Part shown: piece after piece, positions 30,715 through 39,041 of the stretch
Numbering within the stretch: position 1 is the first letter of the stretch
Layout of the letters: every line of letters begins with the position of its first letter
Origin: Pseudomonadota bacterium
GTDB taxonomy: Bacteria; Pseudomonadota; Gammaproteobacteria; Steroidobacterales; Steroidobacteraceae
Direction: 5' to 3'
Length of the DNA: 64,000 nt
Assembly: GCA_021785405.1 (NCBI GenBank)
Contig: JAJYFF010000007.1
Coordinates: forward strand, 1 to 64,000
Program-made: the position numbers and the translations under genes
The notes under the pieces: generated by a model
Told to the model about the DNA's origin: nothing
Seen by the model: only the letters and a program-made list of their open reading frames with translations
The model's database searches: none

Positions 30715-32424
30715 GTGTCGATACCCATTGAATGGTTGCTCGCGGTGCCGCTCGCGCTCGCGCTGGTCGCCTTGGCGCGGGCGCTGCGCGCGCGGTGGCT
30801 GCTGTCCGCGGCGAAGCATCCCTCGCTCGCAGGCCACGCGCGACTGGCGCGCGCGTTCGCCCGAATCGTTCCGTACTACGAGTACGACGAGAGCCGCTTC
30901 TTCAGCGTCGACGGAGCCCCTGCGTCGGTCGCCGCCGCACGGCGCGCGGCGTTCGAGGCACTGGGCGGACGGTTCGCGCAACGGCACCCGGCGACGCTCG
31001 CCCTCACGCGTCGCGCGCAGACGGCGATCTCCGATCTGCAGTTCACCTCGCGCTACCGCGTGCCGTTCCAGTTCAGCCGCCGGGTCCGCGAGCGTCTCGG
31101 CACCGGCGCGTTCCTCAGCGCCTCGCACGGCGTCGAACTGGTCGATCTCGACGGCCGGCGTTTCTACGATCTGACCGGCTCTTACGGCGTGAACGTGTTC
31201 GGCTACGATGGCTACAAGGAGTGCATCGAGCGCGGCGCGACCGCGGTTCGCGATCTCGGGCCGGTGCTCGGGGCCTATCATCCGGTCGTCGCCGACAACG
31301 CCGCGCGGCTGCTCGCGATTTGCGGCCTCGACGAGATCTCCTTCCACATGTCGGGGACCGAAGCGGTGATGCAGGCCGTGCGACTCGCTCGCTACCACAC
31401 CGGCCGACGGCGGCTGGTGCGCTTCAGCGGCGCCTATCACGGCTGGTGGGGCGACGTGCAGCCCGGGCCCGGGAATCCGGTACCGGCGCGCGACACCTTG
31501 ACGCTGAAGGACGTGGACGACGCGAGCCTGCGCGTCCTGCGCAACCGCCGCGACATCGCCTGCGTGCTCGTGAACCCGCTGCAGGCGCTGCATCCCAACG
31601 CCGCCGCGCCCGCCGATTCCGCGCTGGTCGACGGTAGCCGGCGCGCCGGGTTCGACCGCGCCGGGTACTCCGCCTGGCTGCGGACGCTGCGCGAGGTGTG
31701 CACGGCGCGCGGCATCGTGCTGATCTTCGACGAGGTCTTCGTCGGCTTCCGACTCGCGCTCGGGGGCGCGCAGGAGTATTTCGGCGTTCGCGCCGATCTC
31801 GTGACCTACGGCAAGACGGTCGCCGGCGGTCTGCCGGTGGGCGTGCTCTGCGGGCGCCGGGATCTGATGCGCCGCTTCCGCCAGGACCGCCCGGCCGACG
31901 TGTGTTTCGCGCGCGGCACCTTCAATGCGCATCCCTACGTGATGGGCGCGATGCAGGCCTTCCTGCGACGACTCGAGACGCCGGAGATCCGCGCGCTGTA
32001 CGCAGGGCTGGACGAACGCTGGAACGCCCGGGCGGCGGCGCTCAACGAGCGGTTCGCCGCGGCCGATCTGCCGGTGCAGGTCGCGAATCTCTCGACGATC
32101 TGGACGCTCACGTACCAACGGCCGTCTCGCTACCACTGGATGCTGCAGTACTATCTGCGCGACGCCGGCCTCGCGCTCAGCTGGGTCGGCACCGGCCGGC
32201 TGATCTTCAGCCTGAACTACACCGAGGCCGACTACGGCGAGGTCGCCGACCGGATGATCGCCGCGGCGGAGCAGATGCGCCACGATGGCTGGTGGTGGTC
32301 GGCGCCGCAGGCGACGACAGCGCGCATTCGCCGGCGCGTGCTCGTCGAGCTGTTTCAGGCGCGCCGCACCTCGAGCATCGGGTCGAGCCGCTCCCCCCGC
32401 AACCAATGCAGGGGCGCCCGGTAA
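30715..32424 (+). CDS. Membrane-anchored class III aminotransferase (GSA-aminomutase-like)
   Basis: The 569-residue protein has an N-terminal transmembrane helix (about 5-23), an extra region of about 100 residues, then a class III PLP fold. Visible features are YDLTGSYGVNVFGYDGY, the PLP phosphate region MSGTEAVMQAVRLAR, FSGAYHGWWG, the Asp of FDEVFVGFR and the PLP lysine K367 in TYGKTVAGGLP. Glutamate-1-semialdehyde aminomutase is the closest familiar relative, but the anchor and the length (usual 430) argue for another substrate, probably lipid-linked or membrane-bound. It overlaps the convergent Mpo1-like gene by 70 bp. Function is not known. Confidence 0.85.
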   Translation: MSIPIEWLLAVPLALALVALARALRARWLLSAAKHPSLAGHARLARAFARIVPYYEYDESRFFSVDGAPASVAAARRAAFEALGGRFAQRHPATLALTRRAQTAISDLQFTSRYRVPFQFSRRVRERLGTGAFLSASHGVELVDLDGRRFYDLTGSYGVNVFGYDGYKECIERGATAVRDLGPVLGAYHPVVADNAARLLAICGLDEISFHMSGTEAVMQAVRLARYHTGRRRLVRFSGAYHGWWGDVQPGPGNPVPARDTLTLKDVDDASLRVLRNRRDIACVLVNPLQALHPNAAAPADSALVDGSRRAGFDRAGYSAWLRTLREVCTARGIVLIFDEVFVGFRLALGGAQEYFGVRADLVTYGKTVAGGLPVGVLCGRRDLMRRFRQDRPADVCFARGTFNAHPYVMGAMQAFLRRLETPEIRALYAGLDERWNARAAALNERFAAADLPVQVANLSTIWTLTYQRPSRYHWMLQYYLRDAGLALSWVGTGRLIFSLNYTEADYGEVADRMIAAAEQMRHDGWWWSAPQATTARIRRRVLVELFQARRTSSIGSSRSPRNQCRGAR

Positions 32425-32963
32425 TAGAGCTGCACGTCGTGGAACGGATCGGTCAGGATCTTCGTCAGCCAGACCAAGCCCGTTCGCAGGTCCTTGATGA
32501 ACGCGAGCTGCACCGTGCGGAAAGCCAGGCCGCCGACGCCGACCACGAACCAGACGTCCCCGAGCCGATGCAGGAAATCCACGGTGCCACCGCGAGCCCG
32601 AAGCGCGCCGAACAGCGTCGGATCGAGCCACAGCATCGCGGGGGCAGCCGCCCAGATCGCGAGCAACACGGCTTTGCGGCGCAGGTTGTAGCCGACCTTG
32701 ATCGCCTCCTTGTGTTCGTGCGTCGCGCCGTTGACCGTGTCGTAGCCCTTCGGCTCGAAGAAGAAGTGTCCGGCCTGGCGGCTGACCATCGCGAACAGCC
32801 AGCCGATCAGCGCCGCGAGCGCGGGGCTCACGACGCAGGTCGCGTACGCAACCAGGAAGCTGATCGCACTGAACAGGTGGAGCGATTGATTGATCCGACT
32901 GTGGTGATAGTAGCGATGGTCGTCCCAACGCTGCGTCGCCAGGGCCTCGCGGAAGCTGGGCAT
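32355..32963 (-). CDS. Mpo1-like (DUF962) membrane protein
   Basis: The ATG at 32963 gives 202 residues. Motifs SRINQSLHLFSAI and RQAGHFFFEPKG, with about three membrane segments between residues 25 and 125, match the Mpo1-like family; yeast Mpo1 is an iron-dependent dioxygenase that shortens 2-hydroxy fatty acids by one carbon. The conserved His residues are at both motifs. The C-terminal half is less typical of the family (WLTKILTDPFHDVQLYYRAPLHW). It converges on the aminotransferase gene. Fatty acid alpha-oxidation is inferred from family only. Confidence 0.78.
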   Translation of the reverse strand: MPSFREALATQRWDDHRYYHHSRINQSLHLFSAISFLVAYATCVVSPALAALIGWLFAMVSRQAGHFFFEPKGYDTVNGATHEHKEAIKVGYNLRRKAVLLAIWAAAPAMLWLDPTLFGALRARGGTVDFLHRLGDVWFVVGVGGLAFRTVQLAFIKDLRTGLVWLTKILTDPFHDVQLYYRAPLHWLRGERLDPMLEVRRA

Positions 32964-33113
32964 TGCGTGTCTCCGAGTGAACCGAACAGGACTGGTCGGG
33001 GGTTTGCGAACCGCAGTATTAAGCGATCCACGTTGCATTCGCGTGACGACCGCGCCTCGCCGGCCAGCGCCCTTTAATCGAACCGTCACCGACCCATGCG
33101 ATGCTCCTCGCCA

Positions 33114-34157
33114 ATGCGAATCATGATCGTCACCGACGCCTGGCATCCCCAGATCAACGGCGTCGTCGCAACGCTCGCGCACACGGCGACCTGGTTGCGT
33201 CGGTTCGGCCACGAACTGCAGACGATCACGCCGGCAGGGTTTCCGAGCCTCCCGTGCCCGACCTATCCGGAGATCCGGTTGTCGCTGCTGCCGTATTCGG
33301 CGATCGCCCGACGCTTCGACGCGTTCGTCCCCCACGCGGTCCACATCGCCACCGAAGGTCCGCTCGGTTTCGCGGCCCGGCGATTCTGCACGGGCCGCGG
33401 CTTGCGCTTCACGACCTCGTACCACACCCAATTCCCGCAATATCTCCGGGCGCGATTCCCCATCCCCGAAGGTCTGTCCTATGCGGCGCTGCGGCGCTTC
33501 CACGCGCCGGCGCAGCACTGCATGGTGAGCACCGAGTCCCTGCGGCGCGAACTCGCGGTCCGCGGCTTCCGGAACCTGGCGATCTGGCGGCGCGGTGTCG
33601 ATACCGAACTGTTCCGCCCGCGCGACAAGTCGGCGTTGACGCTCCCGCGGCCGATCGCCGCGTACGTGGGTCGGGTCGCGGTGGAGAAGAACGTCGGCGC
33701 GTTCCTCGCGATGCCGTGGCAGGGCAGCAAGGTCGTGATCGGCGACGGACCCGCACGGACGCTGCTGCAGCGGAGCCACCCCGACGCACAGTTCCTCGGG
33801 TTTCGCGTCGGCGAAGACCTGGCGACGCTGCTCGCCGCCGCCGACGTCATGGTGTTCCCGAGCCGCACCGACACCTTCGGACTCGTGAATCTCGAGGCGG
33901 CCGCCTGCGGCGTTCCGGTCGCGGCCTATCCGGTGACCGGGCCGATCGACGTGATCGAGGATGGGGTATCCGGCGCGCTCGACGAGGACCTCGCCGCGGC
34001 CGCCCGGCGCGCGCTCGACCTCGATCCGCGGGCGTGCCGGCGGCGCGCGCTGCAATTCGACTGGGAAACCTGCAGCCGCGAGTTCGTGGCGAACCTCGCG
34101 CCGAACGGCGGCGAACGCGCGGCGCCCGCAGCGGCGTCGTGCCTCAGCCGAAGTTGA
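33114..34157 (+). CDS. GT4-family glycosyltransferase
   Basis: The ATG at 33114 gives 347 residues starting MRIMIVTDAWHPQINGVV, a hallmark of GT4 enzymes acting on lipid acceptors (mannosyl- or sulfoquinovosyl-diacylglycerol synthases and relatives). The second Rossmann domain carries AAYVGRVAVEKNV, VIGDGPAR and the nucleotide-sugar EX7E segment SRTDTFGLVNLEAAACGVPVAA. An in-frame ATG six codons earlier is an alternative. It overlaps the convergent retraction ATPase gene by 14 bp. A glycolipid product is plausible but the sugar and acceptor are not determined. Confidence 0.88.
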   Translation: MRIMIVTDAWHPQINGVVATLAHTATWLRRFGHELQTITPAGFPSLPCPTYPEIRLSLLPYSAIARRFDAFVPHAVHIATEGPLGFAARRFCTGRGLRFTTSYHTQFPQYLRARFPIPEGLSYAALRRFHAPAQHCMVSTESLRRELAVRGFRNLAIWRRGVDTELFRPRDKSALTLPRPIAAYVGRVAVEKNVGAFLAMPWQGSKVVIGDGPARTLLQRSHPDAQFLGFRVGEDLATLLAAADVMVFPSRTDTFGLVNLEAAACGVPVAAYPVTGPIDVIEDGVSGALDEDLAAAARRALDLDPRACRRRALQFDWETCSREFVANLAPNGGERAAPAAASCLSRS

Positions 34158-35226
34158 TCTTCGCCTCGAGGTTGGTGCGCGAATCGGCGCTCGAGAGCGC
34201 CTCCTCGAGCACGATCCGACCCTCGCGCACGAGGTTGTAGAGCGCGATGTCGAAGCTCTGCATCCCACGCTCGGTCCCGGTCCGCAGCGCCTCCTTGACC
34301 CCGACGACGTCGCCCTTCTTGATCAATTCGCTGATGTGCGCGGTGTTCACGAGCACCTCGCAGGCGGCGACCCGTGCGCCGTTCTTCGCGGACACCAGGC
34401 GCTGCGACACGATCGCGCGCAGATACTGCGACAGGTCCAGGAAGATCTGATTGTGCTGGTCGCGCGGAAACATGTTGATGATCCGATCGAGCGTCTCCGC
34501 GCAGTTGTTCGCGTGCAGCGTTGCAATGCACAAATGACCGGTACCCGCGAGCGTGATCGCGGCCTCCATGGTTTCCCGGTCGCGGATCTCGCCGATCAGG
34601 ATCACGTCCGGTGCGGCGCGCACGGCGCTGCGCAGCGCACGGGCGTAGGACTTCGTGTCGAGACCGACCTCCCGTTGATTCACGATCGATTTCTTGTTGG
34701 TGTGCAAGAACTCGATCGGATCCTCGATCGTCAGGATGTGGTCGGACGAGGTCTCGTTGCGATAGTTGATCATCGCCGCGAGCGTCGTCGATTTGCCGGC
34801 ACCCGCGCCGCCGACCATCAGCATCAGGCCGCGCCGCAGCATCACCAGATCCTTGAGGATCTCGGGCATGCCGAGATCCTCGAGGCGCGGCATGTCGGCG
34901 GTGATGTAGCGCAGGACCATCGCCGGATAGCCCCGCTGGTAGAAGACGCTCACCCGAAACCGGCCGAGACCCGACTCGGAGATCGCGAAGTCGATCTCCA
35001 GGTCTTCGGTGAAATGGTCGATCTGCTCCTGCGTCATCAGCCCGAGCGCCGCCTGCCGGACCATCTCCGGCGTGAGGACCTGCTTGTTCACCGGAAAGAT
35101 CTTGCCTTCGATCTTGATCTTCACCGGCGCGTTGCTCGTGAAGAACAGGTCCGAGGCCTTCTTCTCGACCATCAGCTGGAACAACGGCTTCGTGTTCATC
35201 GGCTGCACGGGCACTGTCGCGGCCAT
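34144..35226 (-). CDS. Third PilT/PilU-type retraction ATPase
   Basis: The ATG at 35226 gives 360 residues. The N-terminal PAS-like domain (about 10-110) is followed by a RecA-like ATPase with Walker A GGAGAGKST, Asp box TIEDPIEFLH, Walker B DVILIGEIRDRETME and the His box ATLHANNCAETLDRII. It resembles PilU more than PilT (LMVEKKASDLFFTS, FRVSVFYQRGYPAMVLR), but a separate, better PilU lies directly upstream, so this is an extra paralogue. It starts 5 bp after the pilU stop and so belongs to a pilT-pilU-pilU2 operon. Confidence 0.92.
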   Translation of the reverse strand: MAATVPVQPMNTKPLFQLMVEKKASDLFFTSNAPVKIKIEGKIFPVNKQVLTPEMVRQAALGLMTQEQIDHFTEDLEIDFAISESGLGRFRVSVFYQRGYPAMVLRYITADMPRLEDLGMPEILKDLVMLRRGLMLMVGGAGAGKSTTLAAMINYRNETSSDHILTIEDPIEFLHTNKKSIVNQREVGLDTKSYARALRSAVRAAPDVILIGEIRDRETMEAAITLAGTGHLCIATLHANNCAETLDRIINMFPRDQHNQIFLDLSQYLRAIVSQRLVSAKNGARVAACEVLVNTAHISELIKKGDVVGVKEALRTGTERGMQSFDIALYNLVREGRIVLEEALSSADSRTNLEAKINFG

Positions 35227-35231
35227 GGTGT

Positions 35232-36389
35232 TCAGAACACCTCGTCTTCGCGTTCCTGGACGATGCGCAACGACTGCGACGTCTCGTCGAGCACGCGGCC
35301 TTCGCGCTTGCTCTCGAGCTTCACGCGCAAGCGCAACTCGTTCTTGGAATCCGCGTTGCGCAGCGCGTCCTCGTAGGAGATCAGGTGTGCCTCGTACAGA
35401 TCGAACAAGGCCTGGTCGAAGGTCTTCATGCCAAGGCGATTGGATCGAGCCATCACGTCCTTGATCTTGGAGACTTCGCCCTTGAAGATCAGATCCGAGA
35501 TCAACGGCGACTGCAACATGATCTCCATCGCGGCGATCCGTCCGGAACCGGACTCGCGCGGAATCAGACGCTGCGAGATCAGCGCCCGGACGTTCAGCGA
35601 GAGGTCCATCAGCAGCTGCTCCCGGCGTTCTTCGGGGAAGAAATTGATGATCCGGTCGAGCGCCTGGTTGGAATTGTTCGCGTGCAGGGTCGCGAGCACG
35701 AGATGGCCGGTCTCGGCGAACTGGATGCCGTACTCCATCGTCTCGCGGTCGCGGATTTCGCCGATCAGGATCACGTCCGGCGCCTGGCGGAGGGTGTTCT
35801 TCAGCGCGACGACCCAGTTCTCGCAATCGACGCCGACCTCGCGATGAGTGATCACGCAGCCGCGGTGCGGGTGCACGTACTCGACCGGATCCTCGATCGT
35901 GACGATGTGGCCGCGCGTCTTTTCGTTGCGATAACCGACCATCGCGGCGAGCGACGTCGACTTGCCCGACCCGGTACCACCGACCAGGATCACGAGTCCG
36001 CGCTTCGAGAGCACCACTTCCTTCAAGACCGGCGGCAATTCCAGCTCTTCGATGGTCGGGATATTCGCGTTGATCGTTCGCAGCACCGCGCCGGTGTAGC
36101 CCTGTTGGATGAACGCGCTCACGCGGAACCGGCCGATGCCGGGCGGCGCGATCGCGAAATTGCACTCCTTGGTGGCGTCGAAGTCGCGGGTCTGCCGATC
36201 GTTCATGATCGCCCGGACGAGCACCGCGCTCTGTTCCGGCGTGAGCGAGCGTTCGGACTGGGGCCGGATCTCGCCGTCGATCTTGATCGCCGGAGGGAAT
36301 CCCGCGGTGATGAACAGGTCGGAGCCCTTCTTCTCCACCATGCGCCGCAGGAGGTCCTGCATCAGACGAATCGCTTGATCGCGTTCCAT
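35232..36389 (-). CDS. pilU: Retraction ATPase PilU
   Basis: PilU is the PilT-dependent accessory retraction ATPase. The 385-residue protein (Pseudomonas PilU 382) has LMQDLLRRMVEKKGSDLFIT, Walker A GGTGSGKSTS, TIEDPVEYVHPH, the conserved ALKNTLRQAPDVILIGEIRD and TLHANNSNQALDRII. The C-terminal extension of about 25 residues after RLRVKLES is typical of PilU. It is separated from the pilT stop by one base. Confidence 0.95.
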   Translation of the reverse strand: MERDQAIRLMQDLLRRMVEKKGSDLFITAGFPPAIKIDGEIRPQSERSLTPEQSAVLVRAIMNDRQTRDFDATKECNFAIAPPGIGRFRVSAFIQQGYTGAVLRTINANIPTIEELELPPVLKEVVLSKRGLVILVGGTGSGKSTSLAAMVGYRNEKTRGHIVTIEDPVEYVHPHRGCVITHREVGVDCENWVVALKNTLRQAPDVILIGEIRDRETMEYGIQFAETGHLVLATLHANNSNQALDRIINFFPEERREQLLMDLSLNVRALISQRLIPRESGSGRIAAMEIMLQSPLISDLIFKGEVSKIKDVMARSNRLGMKTFDQALFDLYEAHLISYEDALRNADSKNELRLRVKLESKREGRVLDETSQSLRIVQEREDEVF

Positions 36390-36390
36390 G

Positions 36391-37431
36391 TTAGATGCTG
36401 TCCTTGTTCTGTGCCTTGTAGCGGGCTTCTTCGCGGCTCACGAACCCCTTCTGCACGAGATCCTGCAGGCATTGATCCAGGGTCTGCATCCCCTGCGACT
36501 GCCCCGTCTGGATCGCCGAGTACATTTGGGCAATTTTCCCTTCGCGAATCAAGTTGCGGATCGCGGGGGTCCCGATCATGATTTCGTGCGCCGCAATACG
36601 GCCGCCGCCGTTGCGCTTCATCAAGGTCTGCGAGATCACCGCGCGCAGGCTCTCGGAGAGCATCGCCCGCACCATCTCCTTCTCGGCCGCCGGGAATACG
36701 TCGACGATGCGGTCGATGGTCTTCGCCGCGGAGCTCGTGTGCAGCGTGCCGAACACGAGGTGCCCGGTCTCGGCGGCGGTCAGCGCGAGCCGGATGGTCT
36801 CCAGGTCGCGCATTTCCCCGACCAGCACCACGTCGGGGTCCTCGCGTAGCGCCGAGCGCAGCGCCTCGCTGAACCCGAGCGTATCGCGGTGCACCTCGCG
36901 CTGGTTCACCAGGCAACGCTTGCTCTCGTGCACGAATTCGATCGGATCCTCGATGGTGATGATGTGATCCGGCCGGTTGTCGTTGCAGTGATTGACCATC
37001 GCCGCGAGCGTCGTCGACTTGCCGGACCCGGTGGGTCCGGTCACGAGCACGAGCCCCCGGGGGAGCATGCACAAGTCCTTGAAAGTCTTCGGCGCGTTGA
37101 GATCGTCGAGCGACAGGATCGTCGACGGGATCATCCGGAAGACCGCGCCGGCGCCGCGATTCTGGTTGAACGCATTCACGCGGAATCGCGCGAGTTTCGG
37201 GATCTCGAACGAGAAGTCCGTCTCGAAGAACTCCTCGTAGGCCTTCCGTTGCTTGTCGTTCATGATGTCATACACCATGCTGTGCACTTCCTTGTGCGCG
37301 AGCGCGGGCATGTTGATCCGTTTCATGTCGCCGTCGACCCGTATCATCGGCGGCACCCCGGCCGACAGGTGCAGGTCGGACGCCTTGTTCTTCACCGCAA
37401 ACGCGAGGAGTTGCGCGATATCGACCGCCAT
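36391..37431 (-). CDS. pilT: Retraction ATPase PilT
   Basis: PilT drives depolymerisation of type IV pili. The ATG at 37431, preceded by CTGGAG, gives 346 residues that begin MAVDIAQLLAFAVKNKASDL like Pseudomonas PilT (344); an upstream ATG would add eight residues. Walker A is TGPTGSGKST, followed by TIEDPIEFVH, LREDPDVVLVGEMRDLET, TLHTSSAAKTIDRIVDVFP and the C-terminal AIRNLIREGK motif essential for retraction. It is divergent from yggS, the same arrangement as in Pseudomonas. Confidence 0.97.
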   Translation of the reverse strand: MAVDIAQLLAFAVKNKASDLHLSAGVPPMIRVDGDMKRINMPALAHKEVHSMVYDIMNDKQRKAYEEFFETDFSFEIPKLARFRVNAFNQNRGAGAVFRMIPSTILSLDDLNAPKTFKDLCMLPRGLVLVTGPTGSGKSTTLAAMVNHCNDNRPDHIITIEDPIEFVHESKRCLVNQREVHRDTLGFSEALRSALREDPDVVLVGEMRDLETIRLALTAAETGHLVFGTLHTSSAAKTIDRIVDVFPAAEKEMVRAMLSESLRAVISQTLMKRNGGGRIAAHEIMIGTPAIRNLIREGKIAQMYSAIQTGQSQGMQTLDQCLQDLVQKGFVSREEARYKAQNKDSI

Positions 37432-37479
37432 CGACCGCTCCAGAATCGGCTCCATCGAAGCCGCATGCAGTATATAAGA

Positions 37480-37493
37480 GGGTATCGATACCC
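37480..37493. promoter_or_regulatory. Palindrome in the pilT/yggS promoter region
   Basis: GGGTATCGATACCC is a perfect 14-bp palindrome in the 65-bp gap between the pilT and yggS start codons. On the pilT strand it lies between a TTGGGT element and a TATACT -10, the place expected of a repressor operator. On the other side it ends three bases before the yggS ATG, where no Shine-Dalgarno is visible. Confidence 0.4.
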
Positions 37494-37496
37494 AAT

Positions 37497-38192
37497 ATGT
37501 TAATTGGTCCGCAGATTTCCGCGATCGACCCCCGCGGGATCCTCGATCGCATCACACGCGCCGCACGGGGGGCCGGCCGCGATCCGGCCGAGATCACGCT
37601 GATCGCCGTCGGCAAGACGCAGCCTGCCGAACGGCTGCGTGCCGCCGCCGCGGCGGGCATCACGGATTTCGGCGAGAATTACCCCCAGGAGGCGGCCGCG
37701 AAAATCGATCAGCTATCGGACCTGCCGTTGCGCTGGCACTTCATCGGGCGGCTGCAGTCGAACAAGACGCGCCTCGTCGCGAACCGGTTCGACTGGGTCC
37801 ACTCGGTCGACCGGGTCGAGATCGCGCGGCGCCTGTCGGATCAGCGCTCGCCGCACCGCCCGGCGCTCGAGCTCTGTCTGCAGGTCGCGATCGTGCCGGA
37901 ACCGGGCAAGGGCGGCCTCGAGCCGGACGCGCTGGCGGAAGCCGCCGCCGCGATCGCGGCGCTGCCGCGCTTGCGCCTGCGGGGACTCATGTGCCTGCCG
38001 CCGTTCGAGCGCGATCCGACGCGGCAACGGGCCGCGTTCGCGCGGCTGCGCCAGTTGCGCGATGAATTGAATGCCCGCGGGTTCGCGTTGGACGCGCTGT
38101 CGATGGGCATGAGCGGGGATTTCGAGGCGGCGATCGCCGAAGGCGCGACCCACGTCCGCATCGGCACGGCATTGTTCGGTGAGAGGCGATGA
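37497..38192 (+). CDS. yggS: PLP homeostasis protein YggS
   Basis: This 231-residue PLP-binding protein (YBL036C/PROSC family) keeps free PLP and amino acid pools balanced. The PLP lysine is in LIAVGKTQPAE near residue 42, and FGENYPQEAAAKI, WHFIGRLQSNKTR and the C-terminal SMGMSGDFEAAIAEGATHVRIGTALFG phosphate-binding region are intact. It lies 4 bp upstream of the proC start and is divergent from pilT. There is no ribosome binding site before the ATG. Confidence 0.95.
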   Translation: MLIGPQISAIDPRGILDRITRAARGAGRDPAEITLIAVGKTQPAERLRAAAAAGITDFGENYPQEAAAKIDQLSDLPLRWHFIGRLQSNKTRLVANRFDWVHSVDRVEIARRLSDQRSPHRPALELCLQVAIVPEPGKGGLEPDALAEAAAAIAALPRLRLRGLMCLPPFERDPTRQRAAFARLRQLRDELNARGFALDALSMGMSGDFEAAIAEGATHVRIGTALFGERR

Positions 38193-38196
38193 ACGA

Positions 38197-39027
38197 ATGA
38201 GCACCTACGGCCGGCTGGCCTTCATCGGCGGCGGCAACATGGCGGCCGCACTTATCGGCGGACTCCTGCGCCGCGGCGCCCCGCCGGCGCAGATCGCGGT
38301 CGCGGAGCCGAGCGAGGAACGGCGGAACTGGCTTCGCGCGCAGTTCGGCGTGCAGACGTTCGCGGACAATGCGCTTGCCGCGGCGCAGTCCGACGGGGTC
38401 GTGCTCGCGGTCAAGCCGCAGCGGATGCGGGAGGTGTCGCTCGCGCTCGCGCCGCGGCTCACGGCAGCGACGACGCTCGTGATCTCGGTCGCGGCCGGCA
38501 TTCCGCTCGACGCCCTCGAGCGCTGGTTCGGGACGGGACGGGGTATCGTGCGCGCGATGCCGAATCGACCCGCGCTGAGCGGCTACGGCGCAACGGCGCT
38601 GATCGCCACCGAGCGCACGGGACGATCGCCGCGCGAACGCGCGGAGTCGATCATGAACGCGGTCGGACTGACCGTCTGGCTGCAAGCCGAGTCGCAGATG
38701 GACGTCGTCACCGCGCTCTCCGGCAGCGGACCGGCCTACTTCTTCCTGTTCATGGAAGCCCTCGAGTCCGCCGCGCGCGACCTCGGCCTCGCCGCCGAGG
38801 TCGCGCACCGCCTGACGCTCGCGACGGCGCTCGGCGCCGCACGGATGGCCGACGAGGCGGTCGAGCCGCTCGCGGCGCTGCGCGAACAGGTGACGTCGAA
38901 GGGCGGCACGACCGAAGCGGCGCTCGCGGTCCTCGAGACCGCGGAACTGCGCGCGACGATCGCGCGCGCGGTCGCCGCCGCGGCGCGCCGGTCGGTCGAA
39001 CTGGCCGCCGAATTCGGCCGACCCTGA
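38197..39027 (+). CDS. proC: Pyrroline-5-carboxylate reductase
   Basis: ProC makes proline from pyrroline-5-carboxylate with NAD(P)H. The ATG at 38197, with GAGAGG upstream, gives 276 residues. The Rossmann loop is FIGGGNMAAALIGGLL; VKPQRMREV, MPNRPALSGYGATAL, the helical SGSGPAYFFLFMEAL motif and the final VTSKGGTTEAAL are the family set. Note NRPA where most have NTPA. It is followed 14 bp later by yggT. Confidence 0.95.
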   Translation: MSTYGRLAFIGGGNMAAALIGGLLRRGAPPAQIAVAEPSEERRNWLRAQFGVQTFADNALAAAQSDGVVLAVKPQRMREVSLALAPRLTAATTLVISVAAGIPLDALERWFGTGRGIVRAMPNRPALSGYGATALIATERTGRSPRERAESIMNAVGLTVWLQAESQMDVVTALSGSGPAYFFLFMEALESAARDLGLAAEVAHRLTLATALGAARMADEAVEPLAALREQVTSKGGTTEAALAVLETAELRATIARAVAAAARRSVELAAEFGRP

Positions 39028-39041
39028 GGAGCGCCGCCCGG

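Noticed and set aside
30676-32928. A 750-codon open frame on the minus strand across the aminotransferase gene, and similar long frames opposite chpA, ppx and others
   Set aside because: In very GC-rich DNA stop codons are rare; these translations are rich in Arg, Pro and Ala with no recognisable domain and run opposite clear genes.
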